A stretch of 64,000 bases of DNA from assembly GCF_014083985.1 (NCBI RefSeq), contig NZ_CP046907.1, forward strand, positions 4,440,501 to 4,504,500. The letters run 5' to 3'. Positions 26,178 through 34,350 of this stretch are shown here, piece by piece. The notes below the pieces were generated by a model, which worked only from the letters and a program-made list of their open reading frames with translations, was not told the origin of the DNA and made no database searches. The DNA is from Streptomyces sp. SCUT-3. Lineage in GTDB: Bacteria; Actinomycetota; Actinomycetes; Streptomycetales; Streptomycetaceae. The position numbers were made by a program, and so were the translations under genes. The number at the start of each line of letters is the position of its first letter. Within the stretch, counting starts at the first letter, position 1.

Positions 26178-26831
26178 TCATTCGCGCCGCCCGGTCCGGA
26201 CAGGACGGGCGGAACGGACGGGAGGGGCCGACCCGTCGTCCCCGCGCCGACCCGCCCGTGCGGCCGTCCCGGGACCCTCCTCGGACGGGGACGGGGACGG
26301 GGACGGGGACGGGGAAGAGGGCAGGCGCTTCGCGGTCGCGTACGCGCCGTCGTGGCGCAGCAGTGCCGGTGCTTCCCTTCGGACGCCGCCGCCGTCGACC
26401 GCACCGACGACCAGCACGTGGTCCCCGGCGCGATGCCGCGCGACGATGCGGGCGCTGAGCCAGGCGGGCGCGGCGGTGAGGACCGGCAGGCCGTCGGGCC
26501 CGTACGCGCCGGCCGTGCCGGCGAACCGGTCGACGCCGCTGCGCGCGAAGCGGTCCGCGAGCTCGGCGTCGTCGGGCCCCAGCAGGTGGACGGCGAAGCG
26601 GTCGGCCCGCTGCACCGCCCCTGCGACCGAGGCGGCCGACGCCACGCAGAAGGAGACCAGGGGAGGCTCCAGCGAGACGGAGGTGAAGGACGTGGCGGTG
26701 AAGCCGGCCGGTCCGGCCACGGTGATGATCGTGACGCCGGCGGCGTGGCGCCGCAGGGTCCGGCGCAGAATCGTTTCGCCGATGGCGTTCGCAGTCTCCT
26801 GCGCCCGGGGCGGCGTGATGTTCCGGGACAT
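26178..26831 (-). CDS. Flavin-reductase-like domain protein
   Basis: 217 residues. FMN-binding split-barrel fold: LRRHAAGVTIITVAGPAGFTATSFTSVSLEPPLVSFCVA is the hallmark N-terminal region, followed by FAVHLLGPDDAELADRFA and the GDHVLVVGAVDG segment. Such proteins supply FMNH2 to two-component monooxygenases, so it could serve the DszC-like enzyme at 21.2 kb, though it is not co-operonic. Oddity: a C-terminal tail with (Ser-Pro) repeats encoded by a GGGGAC hexanucleotide repeat, then an Arg/Gly-rich end. Confidence 0.8.
   Translation of the reverse strand: MSRNITPPRAQETANAIGETILRRTLRRHAAGVTIITVAGPAGFTATSFTSVSLEPPLVSFCVASAASVAGAVQRADRFAVHLLGPDDAELADRFARSGVDRFAGTAGAYGPDGLPVLTAAPAWLSARIVARHRAGDHVLVVGAVDGGGVRREAPALLRHDGAYATAKRLPSSPSPSPSPSPSEEGPGTAARAGRRGDDGSAPPVRSARPVRTGRRE
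26281..26316 (+). repeat. GGGGAC hexanucleotide tandem repeat
   Basis: About five to six in-frame copies inside the flavin-reductase-like gene, encoding a Ser-Pro dipeptide run on the minus strand. Copy-number change by slippage would keep the frame. Confidence 0.8.
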
Positions 26832-26977
26832 GGTTCTTCCTCGGCTCCGGGGTCCGGCGGGCCGGTGTGTTCCTCCGGCGCGCGCCGTCGGGTGAGGGAG
26901 ACCCCGGGGGTCGGCGCTCCCGCACGGCCGCGCTGTCCGACGGCCGTGCGGGGCGGTTCGGATCGCTGGTGCCGTCC

Positions 26978-27020
26978 GCCCGTGCCTCCCGCCCGGCGGA
27001 CGCGGGCGGGAGGCACGGGC
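26978..27020 (-). terminator. Terminator after dapA-like gene
   Basis: Perfect 17-bp inverted repeat (arm GCCCGTGCCTCCCGCCC, 9-nt loop) starting 5 bp downstream of the stop of the minus-strand dapA-like gene. Confidence 0.75.
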
Positions 27021-27025
27021 CGGCC

Positions 27026-27964
27026 TCAGGAGGCGGGCCCTGCCGTTCCGGCGGCCGCGTTATCCGGCAGCGGGCGGGAGGCGAGCCGCTCCAGCAGTTC
27101 CCGGAGCTGCTCCGCCTCCTCGGCCGGCAGCGGCAGCAGCGGCGCCCGGGGAAGGCCGACGCCCCTGCCCTGGATCTCCAGGCCCGCCTTGACGGCCCGC
27201 GGCAGTCCGTGGCCGACGATGAACCTCAGGAACGGCAGGAGCTCCTCCAGGACCGCGTCGGCCCTGTCCTCCTCGCCCCGCAGCGCCGCGGCGTGGAGTT
27301 CGAGGCACCACCGGGGCACCAGGCAGGGCGCTGCGGTGCACCAGCCGACGGCGCCGGCGCGGAACGCCTCCAGGGCCACGGGGTTGTTCCCGTTGTAGAC
27401 CGACAGCTCGCCGTCGGACATCTCGAGGATGTCGCGGAAGCGGGAGACGTCGCCCGAGCTCTCCTTGACCATGGTGAGGCCGGGGATCCTGCGCGCGAGC
27501 GCCACCACCGTCTCCGGCCGCAGGTCGACGCCGGTCGTGCCCGGGTTGTTGTAGAGCATCACCGGGAGGTCGGCCGCCGCCGCGACCGCGGCGAAGTGCT
27601 GCTCGAGCTCCGCCGTGGTGAGCTTCCAGTACATCTGCGGAAGCACCATGATCGCGGTGGCTCCGCCGCGGGCGGCGACGCGGGCGCGGCGGACGGTCTC
27701 CTCCGTGCTCCAGTGCGAGACGCCGACCAGGGTGGGGACCCGTCCCGCCACGGCCTGCAGGGTGGTCCGGCAGACCGCGTCCCACTCGCCCTCCCGCAGG
27801 TAGGCGCTCTCACCGGTGCTGCCCAGCGGGGCGACGGCGTGGCTCCCGGCGGCGACCAGCTCGTCGGTGAGCCGGTGCAGCGCGGGCAGGTCGACCTCGC
27901 CCGTGGCCGGGGAGAAGGGGGTGACGGGGTACGAGACGATGCCCTTCAGGGGCGGTGTCGCCAT
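27026..27964 (-). CDS. DapA-family aldolase/lyase (dihydrodipicolinate-synthase-like)
   Basis: 312 residues, TIM barrel. The Schiff-base Lys is in GLTMVKESSGD, the catalytic Tyr in LPVMLYNNPG, and a GSTGES phosphate-type loop (PLGSTGESAYL) is present. Context argues against lysine biosynthesis: it overlaps a class II aldolase gene (ATGA) and is divergent from an XRE-cupin regulator, so it probably works in catabolism of a keto acid or sugar acid. Relatives include KDG aldolase, N-acetylneuraminate lyase and 5-dehydro-4-deoxyglucarate dehydratase; I cannot choose among these. Confidence 0.85.
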   Translation of the reverse strand: MATPPLKGIVSYPVTPFSPATGEVDLPALHRLTDELVAAGSHAVAPLGSTGESAYLREGEWDAVCRTTLQAVAGRVPTLVGVSHWSTEETVRRARVAARGGATAIMVLPQMYWKLTTAELEQHFAAVAAAADLPVMLYNNPGTTGVDLRPETVVALARRIPGLTMVKESSGDVSRFRDILEMSDGELSVYNGNNPVALEAFRAGAVGWCTAAPCLVPRWCLELHAAALRGEEDRADAVLEELLPFLRFIVGHGLPRAVKAGLEIQGRGVGLPRAPLLPLPAEEAEQLRELLERLASRPLPDNAAAGTAGPAS

Positions 27965-28761
27965 CAGATCTCCACCTTGTTCGTGAGGCAGTCGGGGTGG
28001 TTGCGCAGTGCCCTGCGCGCGTAGTAGGCGAAGTTCGCCCGGTTCCGCCGGTCGGTGGAGGTCCAGTCGTGGGCCTCGCGGGCGAGGGCCGGGGGCAGCG
28101 GCCGGACGGTTCCCGCCGACATGGCGAGCAGCTGGAGGCGTGCGGCGCGCTCGATGAGGACCGCCAGGCTGCACGCCTCCTCGACGGTGCGGCCGGTGAC
28201 GAGGTGGCCGTGGTGCGCGAGGAGGATGGCGCGCTTGTCGCCGAGGGCCGCGGAGATGATCTCGCCCTCCTCGTTGCCCACCGGCACGCCGGGCCAGTCC
28301 TTGAGGAAGGCGCAGTCGTCGTACAGGGGCGTGGTGTCCATCTGGGAGACCACGAGGGGGACTTCCAGCATCGACAGCGCCGCGGTGTGCAGCGAGTGGG
28401 TGTGGATGATGCAGTTGACGTCCTCGCGGGCCCGGTAGATCCAGGTGTGGAACCGGTTCGCGGGGTTGGGCATGCCCTCGCCCTCGAGGACCTGCAGGTC
28501 CTCGTCCACGAGGAGCAGGTTGTCCTCGGTGATCTCGTCGAAGCCGAGGCCGAGGCGCTGGGTGTAGTAGGTGCCGGGTTCCTGTCCGCGGGCGCTGATC
28601 TGGCCGGCGAGTCCCGAGTCGTGCCCGCCGTCGAAGGCGATGCGGCAGGTCAGGGCCAGTTTCTGCCGGACGGTCAGCTTCGGGTCGGTGAAGTGTTCGC
28701 GCATCTGCTGCTCGGCGCGGCCGACGAGCACGTCCTTCGTGTCCCGGAGTGTTTTTGCCAT
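27964..28761 (-). CDS. Class II aldolase/adducin-family protein
   Basis: 265 residues. Zn(II)-binding histidines lie in IIHTHSLHT and LLAHHGHLVTG; the substrate-side segment is DGGHDSGLAGQISARG. The family includes fuculose-phosphate and ribulose-phosphate aldolases/epimerases and non-phosphorylated-substrate members; the sequence does not tell which. The ATG at 28761 has GGAG upstream. First gene of a two-gene operon with the dapA-like gene; the two may act successively on one carbon source. Confidence 0.85.
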   Translation of the reverse strand: MAKTLRDTKDVLVGRAEQQMREHFTDPKLTVRQKLALTCRIAFDGGHDSGLAGQISARGQEPGTYYTQRLGLGFDEITEDNLLLVDEDLQVLEGEGMPNPANRFHTWIYRAREDVNCIIHTHSLHTAALSMLEVPLVVSQMDTTPLYDDCAFLKDWPGVPVGNEEGEIISAALGDKRAILLAHHGHLVTGRTVEEACSLAVLIERAARLQLLAMSAGTVRPLPPALAREAHDWTSTDRRNRANFAYYARRALRNHPDCLTNKVEI

Positions 28762-28833
28762 GTCTGCTCCAGTCCCGGGGCGCCGGCCTTGCGGAGGGCC
28801 CCGTCGTCGGGTGCCGCTCGGAGCGACACCTTG

Positions 28834-28869
28834 AGGAAACGTTGTTCACTATAGGACACAAAGTTTCCT
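28834..28869. promoter_or_regulatory. Candidate operator, AGGAAAC-N22-GTTTCCT
   Basis: Perfect 7-bp inverted repeat in a markedly AT-rich spot (28834-28840 and 28863-28869) between the aldolase operon and the divergent XRE-cupin gene. Likely the regulator's binding site, overlapping the aldolase promoter. Confidence 0.45.
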
Positions 28870-28972
28870 GACGTGAAGGCGGCACCGGGCCGGGACCGCG
28901 TGAAGGAGCGCGGCGGGACATACTGGGGTGCCGCCCGGCCGCTTCCCGGCCCGCGGGGCGGCGTGAGGGGAA

Positions 28973-29551
28973 GTGACAGTGATCAATCGGGTACGGCAGC
29001 TGCGCAAGGAGCGGCTGATGACGCTGGAGGTGCTTGCCGAGCGTTCCGGCGTCACGAAGAGCTACCTGTCCAAGGTCGAACGGGGGCAGAGCGTCCCGTC
29101 CATCGCGGTCAGCGCCTCACTCGCGCGGGCCCTGGACGTCCCGCTGGACAACCTGTTCGCCGATGCCGAAGAGCTCGCCGACGTCACGGTCACCCGGGCC
29201 GGAGAACGGCAGATGCTCACGGCCGACCAGGAGCCCGGGTCCCGCTACGAGGGCATGGCGCTCCGGGCCGGCACCAAACGGATGACGCCGTTCATGCTGT
29301 ACCCGCCGCACGACGCCGACTCGGTGCCCTTCCGGGACCACCCGGGCGAAGAGTTCCTCTTCGTCCACCGGGGCCGGGCCGAACTGCTCCTTCCCTCCCG
29401 CTCCATCGCCCTCGAACCGGGCGACTCCGCCTACTTCAGGGCCACGGTGCCCCACAAGGTCCGGTCCGTCGGCACGGAACGCGCCGCACTCCTGCTCCTG
29501 GTGTGCGACGACCGCACCGGGGCGGAGGCCTCCCACCCGCACCTGCCCTGA
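28973..29551 (+). CDS. XRE-family regulator with cupin sensor domain
   Basis: 192 residues. HTH_3 domain at about 5-60 (RLMTLEVLAERSGVTKSYLSKVERG) and a C-terminal cupin at about 115-185 (HPGEEFLFVHRGRAEL, LEPGDSAYF). These proteins sense a small ligand in the cupin barrel and regulate a neighbouring catabolic gene, here the divergent aldolase operon. GTG at 28973; GTG 28979 has better Shine-Dalgarno spacing. Its last 121 bp overlap the 3' end of the convergent acyltransferase gene. Confidence 0.88.
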   Translation: MTVINRVRQLRKERLMTLEVLAERSGVTKSYLSKVERGQSVPSIAVSASLARALDVPLDNLFADAEELADVTVTRAGERQMLTADQEPGSRYEGMALRAGTKRMTPFMLYPPHDADSVPFRDHPGEEFLFVHRGRAELLLPSRSIALEPGDSAYFRATVPHKVRSVGTERAALLLLVCDDRTGAEASHPHLP

Positions 29552-30390
29552 CCCGCGGAGCCCTGAGCTGTCGTGCCGGCCTCCGTGCCGTCCGTCGCGC
29601 CGTCCACCGCGGCCCGGGCGGCGCGGGCCAGGTCGCGCCGGTCCCGGTGGGCCCCGGCCGGTATCGGGGGCAGGACCGTCACCTCGGCGACCAGGCCGCG
29701 GGCCCCGGCCACCCGCCGCACCGAGGCGAGCAGCGTGTCCTCGCCGACGAACGAGGCCACCGTGGTCGGCGTGCCGTCCGCCAGCCGGTAGCCGACCGCC
29801 ACCGGCTGCACGGGAACGCCAGCGTCCAGGGCCGCCTGGAAGACGGCCCGGCGGAACGGCCCGCCCGGCCGCCCGCACCAGGTGGTCCCCTCGGGGAACG
29901 CCACCACGGTGGAGCCGCCGCGCAGCGCGGCGGTGATCCCGGCGACGGTGCCCGGCAGCCCGCGCAGCCGGTGCCGGTCGACGAACAGGGTCCCGCCGGC
30001 CGCGGCCAGGCGGCCGAGCACCGGCCAGCGGCGCACCTCCGCCTTGGCCAGCATCCGGCCCGGCCGAACGGCGGCGGCCAGCAGCACGTCCAGCCACGAG
30101 ACGTGGTTGGCCACCAGGAGCATCCCGCCGGCCGGGGCCGTCGCCGGGACGCCGGAGATGCGCGTGCGCACCCCGAACGCGCCGGTGATCGCCCGCGCCC
30201 ACCACCGCACCGCCCGGTGCCGGTGCGGTGCCGGCAGCCGCATTACCGGCGCGGTCAGGACCAGCCCGGCCAGTACGACCCCGGCGGCCGCCGCGTACCG
30301 GGACCAGCGCCGGACGCGGCCGACGGACGGCGCGGTGCCGGCCAGGCAGTCCTGCGGGGTGCACGGGGCCACCGGGGACCACGGGTTCAC
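29431..30390 (-). CDS. Lysophospholipid acyltransferase, OlsA/PlsC-like
   Basis: 319 residues. Two N-terminal hydrophobic segments, then the PlsC acyltransferase motifs NHVSWLD (NHxxxxD) and FPEGTT, with FVDRHRLRG between. It is fused end-to-start (GTGA at 30387-30390) with an OlsB-like gene, so the likely reaction is O-acylation of lyso-ornithine lipid at the membrane. The last 55 or so residues (Ala/Gly/Ser/Arg-rich) are antisense to the end of the XRE-cupin gene, which suggests a stop-codon extension of the C-terminus. An alternative role is phosphatidic acid synthesis. Confidence 0.8.
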   Translation of the reverse strand: MNPWSPVAPCTPQDCLAGTAPSVGRVRRWSRYAAAAGVVLAGLVLTAPVMRLPAPHRHRAVRWWARAITGAFGVRTRISGVPATAPAGGMLLVANHVSWLDVLLAAAVRPGRMLAKAEVRRWPVLGRLAAAGGTLFVDRHRLRGLPGTVAGITAALRGGSTVVAFPEGTTWCGRPGGPFRRAVFQAALDAGVPVQPVAVGYRLADGTPTTVASFVGEDTLLASVRRVAGARGLVAEVTVLPPIPAGAHRDRRDLARAARAAVDGATDGTEAGTTAQGSAGQGRCGWEASAPVRSSHTRSRSAARSVPTDRTLWGTVALK

Positions 30391-31268
30391 CGGGCGGATC
30401 CGAGCGACATGAAGTGCCGCAGGTAGCGGGGGTCGGTGCGCTCCAGGGAGAGCAGCACGTACAGGTCGGCCACCCCGAAGCCGGGGTCGTGCGCGGGGGC
30501 CCCGCACACCTGGGCGCCCAGGCGCAGGTATCCGCGCAGCAGGGCGGGCATCGCCGTCCGGGCCGCGGGCTCCGGCCCGGCGGCCCCGGCGGCGTCCCAC
30601 GGGCGGTGCGGGGTGACGCGGTACTCGGCGGGGGAGAGGTGCCGGGCGCGGACGGACTGCCAGACCCCGGCGGCCGTCGCCCCGCCGTCGGCCAGGGGCA
30701 CCGAGCAGCACCCCGCGACCCAGGTGTGCCCGCGCTCCAGGAGGTAGCGCAGGATGCCGGCCCACATCAGGCCCACGACTGCGCCGTCCCGGTGGCCGGG
30801 GTGGACGCAGGAGCGTCCGGCCTCCACCAGGGCGGGACGCAGCCCGGCGAGGCGCGACAGGTCGAACTCGGTCTCGGAGTACAGGCCGCCCGCCGCGGTG
30901 GCCCCGGCGGGGGAGAGCAGGCGGTAGGTGCCGACGATCTCGCCGGTCGCCTCCTCCCGGACGAGGAGGTGGTCGCAGTGGGCGTCGAAGGGGTCGACGT
31001 CCAGACCGGGGACGGGGGTGGAGAGGGAGGCTCCCATCTCGCCCGCGAACACCTCGTGGCGCAGGCGCTGCGCGGCGCGCACGTCGTCCTCGTCGGCGGC
31101 GAGCAGGACCGAGTAGCGGGCGGGCGCGGTCCCGGCCGGGGCGGCGGGCACGGAGCGGGCGGGCGCGGACCGGACGGGCCCGGGCCCGGGCGCCGCGGGC
31201 GCGGGCACGGGGGGAGCGGGGACGAAGGGCGCGGTGGCGGTGGCGGCGGTGGCCGGTGCTGCGGTCAT
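30387..31268 (-). CDS. GNAT-fold N-acyltransferase, OlsB-like (ornithine lipid synthesis)
   Basis: 293 residues: an Ala/Pro-rich N-terminal tail of about 48 residues, then the Acetyltransf_5 (OlsB) fold with LRHEVFAGEMGA, DVDPFDAHCDHLLVR and GRSCVHPGHRDGAVVGLMWAG. OlsB transfers a 3-hydroxyacyl group from ACP to ornithine. Pairing with the following PlsC-like gene is the classical olsBA arrangement. ATG at 31268 with GGAG 11 bases upstream. Ornithine lipids replace phospholipids under phosphate limitation in many bacteria; whether that applies here is inference. Confidence 0.78.
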   Translation of the reverse strand: MTAAPATAATATAPFVPAPPVPAPAAPGPGPVRSAPARSVPAAPAGTAPARYSVLLAADEDDVRAAQRLRHEVFAGEMGASLSTPVPGLDVDPFDAHCDHLLVREEATGEIVGTYRLLSPAGATAAGGLYSETEFDLSRLAGLRPALVEAGRSCVHPGHRDGAVVGLMWAGILRYLLERGHTWVAGCCSVPLADGGATAAGVWQSVRARHLSPAEYRVTPHRPWDAAGAAGPEPAARTAMPALLRGYLRLGAQVCGAPAHDPGFGVADLYVLLSLERTDPRYLRHFMSLGSAR

Positions 31269-31555
31269 GGGCGTGTCTCCGGAGCGTGGGGAGAACGGTG
31301 GGCGGATGGCGCTCCCCCATGTCTCGCCCCGCCCGCTGACCGTGACATGACGGATTCGGGACCCGTGGGTGTGCAGGGGCTGAAGGACGTCCCCGGGCGC
31401 CGGTGCGGGTCCCGCGGTTCACGCTGCGGACACCCCGCGGTGGCCCCGGGCGGTCCGGACCGCCCCCCCCGGGGACCGGCCGCGCGGCCCCCGGGACCGG
31501 CTGCCCTCCGGGCCGGTCACCACTCCCGGGGTCCGGTCGCCCGCCCCCGGTCGGG

Positions 31556-32161
31556 TCAGCCCTGCTGCCGGGCGGGGGTGCTGCCGCGCAGGGCGCGGGC
31601 GGCGAGGGCTCCGGTGCCGAAGAAGGCGAGGACCGACAGCAGCGGGGTCAGCCAGGGTACGTCGATCCAGGTGCTGCCCAGGTAGCCGAGACCGACGCTG
31701 TAGCCGGCCCAGGCGATGCCGGCCAGCCCGGACCAGCACAGGAACTCGCGGCTCCCGCGTTCGACGGATCCCGCGCCCAGACTGAGCACGGAGCGTCCCG
31801 CGGGGGCGAAGCGGGCCAGGAGGAAGAGGGTCGCGCCGCCACGGGACAGGACTTTGCCGAAACGTTCCTGCGCCCTGGTCAGACGCTTCGAGCGAGCCAG
31901 CAGCCGCTCCAGGTGCTCGCTGCGGCGCCGGGCCAGGCGGAAGGCGGCGTAGTCGCCCAGGCAGGAGGCGGCGGCGGTGCAGAGCAGCAGCAGGAGGATC
32001 CGCACGGGTCCGTCGGCCGTCCCGGCGCCGACGGCGGTCACCGCCGTCACGACGAGGACGCCGCTGGGCAGCACCGGCAGGAAGACGTCCAGGACGACCG
32101 AGAGGGCGACGAGGGCGTACATCCACTGCGACTCCAGCAGTGACCCCAGGGGTTCGAGCAC
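31556..32161 (-). CDS. DedA-family membrane protein
   Basis: 201 residues with four to five hydrophobic segments. The DedA core is FLPVLPSGVLVVTAVTAVG, CLGDYAAFRLARR and GGATLFLLARFAPAGRSVLSLGAG, the last carrying the conserved F-R-G motif region of the family. DedA proteins are lipid (undecaprenyl-phosphate) flippases or general membrane homeostasis factors. The GTG at 32161 has GGAGAAAA directly upstream. A 290-bp gap with no gene separates it from the PhoD gene. Confidence 0.85.
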   Translation of the reverse strand: MLEPLGSLLESQWMYALVALSVVLDVFLPVLPSGVLVVTAVTAVGAGTADGPVRILLLLLCTAAASCLGDYAAFRLARRRSEHLERLLARSKRLTRAQERFGKVLSRGGATLFLLARFAPAGRSVLSLGAGSVERGSREFLCWSGLAGIAWAGYSVGLGYLGSTWIDVPWLTPLLSVLAFFGTGALAARALRGSTPARQQG

Positions 32162-32451
32162 CTTTTCTCCATGTCCGACGTGCGGTGCCCGACCGTCCGG
32201 GCCCGCCCTGCTGCTGCCGCGACGTCGCAGCGGACGCCCGGCGGCGTCCGGAGCGGCGGCAGGGGCGGCCCTCCCGGGCACGCCCCGTGGCGGCACGCCC
32301 AGCACAGGGTACGTCGGGCGTCCGGCCAAAGCGTCGGCAGGGTCCGTAACGGGACAGTCCGGACGCCGGGGGCGAAGCACGGCGGCCGGAGAGGTGACGG
32401 AGAGGAATGCGGCGCCGGGAATGCGACGACGGGGAGGCGGGCTGCCGGGCG

Positions 32452-34248
32452 TCACCCGGTCCGGGGCGTGCCGGCGGCACCGCCGGGCCCGGCGGCGCCG
32501 CCGACGCCCGGGGTCAGTGCCCTGTCCAGCACTGTGACCAGCCGCGGGCCTCCCGGTGCGGGGCGGGCCTGTTGCAGGCGCAGCCTGGCCGCCCGCCCGG
32601 TGAGGGTGAGGGTCATCAGCTGGTTGCCGAAGAACGGCCCCGCGCTCCTGCGCCAGGCCACCGACGGGGCGGCCCCGTGCCCGTGCCGGCGGAGGGCCCG
32701 GCCCGCCCAGCGGGCCGGGCGGCTCCAGCCGAGCCGGAACCCCAGGCGGATCGCGGCCGGGACGCTGTTGTGCACGGGGGAGCAGGTCAGCTGGAACACC
32801 GCGCTGCCGGGCCGTTCGCCCTTCCGCCACCGGGCGTCGGCGACGTAGGCGTGGTGCACGTCGCCGGAGAGGACGCAGACCGACGCGGGCGCCTCCGGTC
32901 CGCGGCCGGCCCGGGCCACGACGCCGGCCAGGGCCTCGAAGGACTCCGGGAAGGCCGCCCAGTGCTCCAGGTCCCCGGCCCGGCGGATCCTCTCCGACAG
33001 CCGGGCCCAGCGGGGGCCGCGCCGGCCCGCGCACAGGGCGGCGTTCCACGTCTCGGCGTCGTGGACGGCGTGCGGGAGCAGCCAGGGCAGGGAGGTGCCG
33101 ATCAGCAGGTGGTCGAAGGACCCGTCGGGGGTGCACTGCTCCCGCAGCCACTCCATGCCGTCCTCGCCGAGGATCCGCCGGCCGTCCTCCTCGAGGATCC
33201 GGCCGGCCCGGGAGTCCACCATCACCAGCCGCACCCGGCCGAAGTCCCGGCGGTAGCTCCAGCGCATCGCGCCGGGGTCGGCCTCGGCCCGGGCCGCGAA
33301 CTCGCGCAGCAGGGGGTACGCGTCGCCGTCGCCCGCGCCCGCGGCGCGGACCTCGGCGTACAGCTTGTCGGTCTCCAGCTCGGCGGGGGAGAGGTTGCCC
33401 AGGTGCTGGTGGACCCAGTAGGAGGCGAAGCCGCCGAGGATCCGCTCCCGCCACCAGGGCGTGCCGCGCATCCCGGCCAGCCAGGCCTCGGAGGTGTTCC
33501 AGTCGTCGATGACGTCGTGGTCGTCGAAGATCATGCAGCTGGGGACGGTGGAGAGCAGCCTGCGGATCCCGGGGTCGAGCCAGCTCTCGTGGTAGAGGTG
33601 CGTGTACTCCTCGTAGTCCGCCACCTGGTCGGCGGGCGCCTCGCCGGGGCTTCCGGTGCGGCGGCCGGCCAGGTAGCGGCGGGTGCCGGGGGAGACCTCG
33701 TCGGCGTAGACCTGGTCGCCCAGCAGGAGCAGTACGTCCGGCCACTCGCGCCGGGGGCTGCGGGCGAGGTGCGCGGCGAGAGTGTCCAGGGCGTCGGGAC
33801 CGACGGAGGGGCTGTCCGCGGCGCCCGGGGTCGTCCAGCGGCAGGAGCCGAACGCCACGCGGACGGTGGCGTCGCCCCGGACGGCGCCGGAGTCGTCGGG
33901 CAGGGTGCGGACGGTGCTCGGCGGGTGGCCGGCGTCCGCCGGGGGCCACACGGGGGCGCCGTCCAGCAGCACCCGGTAGGGAAGGACGCTGCCCGGGGGC
34001 AGGCCGGGCACCACCACGAGGGCGTAGTGGTGCCCGGCCACCCGCCAGGTGCGGCAGGAGGCGGAGGCCGCGTTCCCGCTGCCGCTGCTGCCGCCGCTGC
34101 TGTCATCGCCGGTGCCGCCGCCGTCGAGGGGCGCGCCGCACACCACCTCGACCTCGCAGGGCCGGTCGGTCTCCACCCACACGGTCGCGGTGGTGGTGCC
34201 GACGTGGCGCAGCAGCGGTCCCAGCCTCAGTCCGGCCACTCCGGTCAC
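32452..34248 (-). CDS. PhoD-like alkaline phosphatase/phosphodiesterase
   Basis: 598 residues. N-terminal Fn3-like region (LRLGPLLRHVGTTTATVWVE), then the PhoD metallophosphatase: VAFGSCRWT, LLLGDQVYADE, the metal site IFDDHDVIDDWN and SGDVHHAYVADARW. No Tat signal is visible (PhoD is usually exported by Tat), so this member may be cytoplasmic; many Streptomyces carry such leaderless PhoD-like proteins. GTG start at 34248. A Ser/Gly-rich run (SSGGSSGSGN) interrupts the N-terminal domain. Confidence 0.88.
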   Translation of the reverse strand: MTGVAGLRLGPLLRHVGTTTATVWVETDRPCEVEVVCGAPLDGGGTGDDSSGGSSGSGNAASASCRTWRVAGHHYALVVVPGLPPGSVLPYRVLLDGAPVWPPADAGHPPSTVRTLPDDSGAVRGDATVRVAFGSCRWTTPGAADSPSVGPDALDTLAAHLARSPRREWPDVLLLLGDQVYADEVSPGTRRYLAGRRTGSPGEAPADQVADYEEYTHLYHESWLDPGIRRLLSTVPSCMIFDDHDVIDDWNTSEAWLAGMRGTPWWRERILGGFASYWVHQHLGNLSPAELETDKLYAEVRAAGAGDGDAYPLLREFAARAEADPGAMRWSYRRDFGRVRLVMVDSRAGRILEEDGRRILGEDGMEWLREQCTPDGSFDHLLIGTSLPWLLPHAVHDAETWNAALCAGRRGPRWARLSERIRRAGDLEHWAAFPESFEALAGVVARAGRGPEAPASVCVLSGDVHHAYVADARWRKGERPGSAVFQLTCSPVHNSVPAAIRLGFRLGWSRPARWAGRALRRHGHGAAPSVAWRRSAGPFFGNQLMTLTLTGRAARLRLQQARPAPGGPRLVTVLDRALTPGVGGAAGPGGAAGTPRTG

Positions 34249-34350
34249 CTCTTCCGCCGCGGGTTCCGACGTCCTACAGGATGGCCGGAGTTCCCGCCGC
34301 GTGCAGCGGGCGCGCCCGGGGAGCGCGGGACGCGCCCCGGGCGGCGGCCG

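Noticed and set aside
26281-26316. Regular hexanucleotide repeats as a possible CRISPR array
   Set aside because: No spacers and a 6-bp unit; it encodes Ser-Pro repeats in a flavin-reductase-like gene.
27026-27964. Housekeeping dapA for lysine biosynthesis
   Set aside because: Overlap with a class II aldolase gene and a divergent catabolic-type regulator point to a different role, although the fold and active-site Lys are the same.
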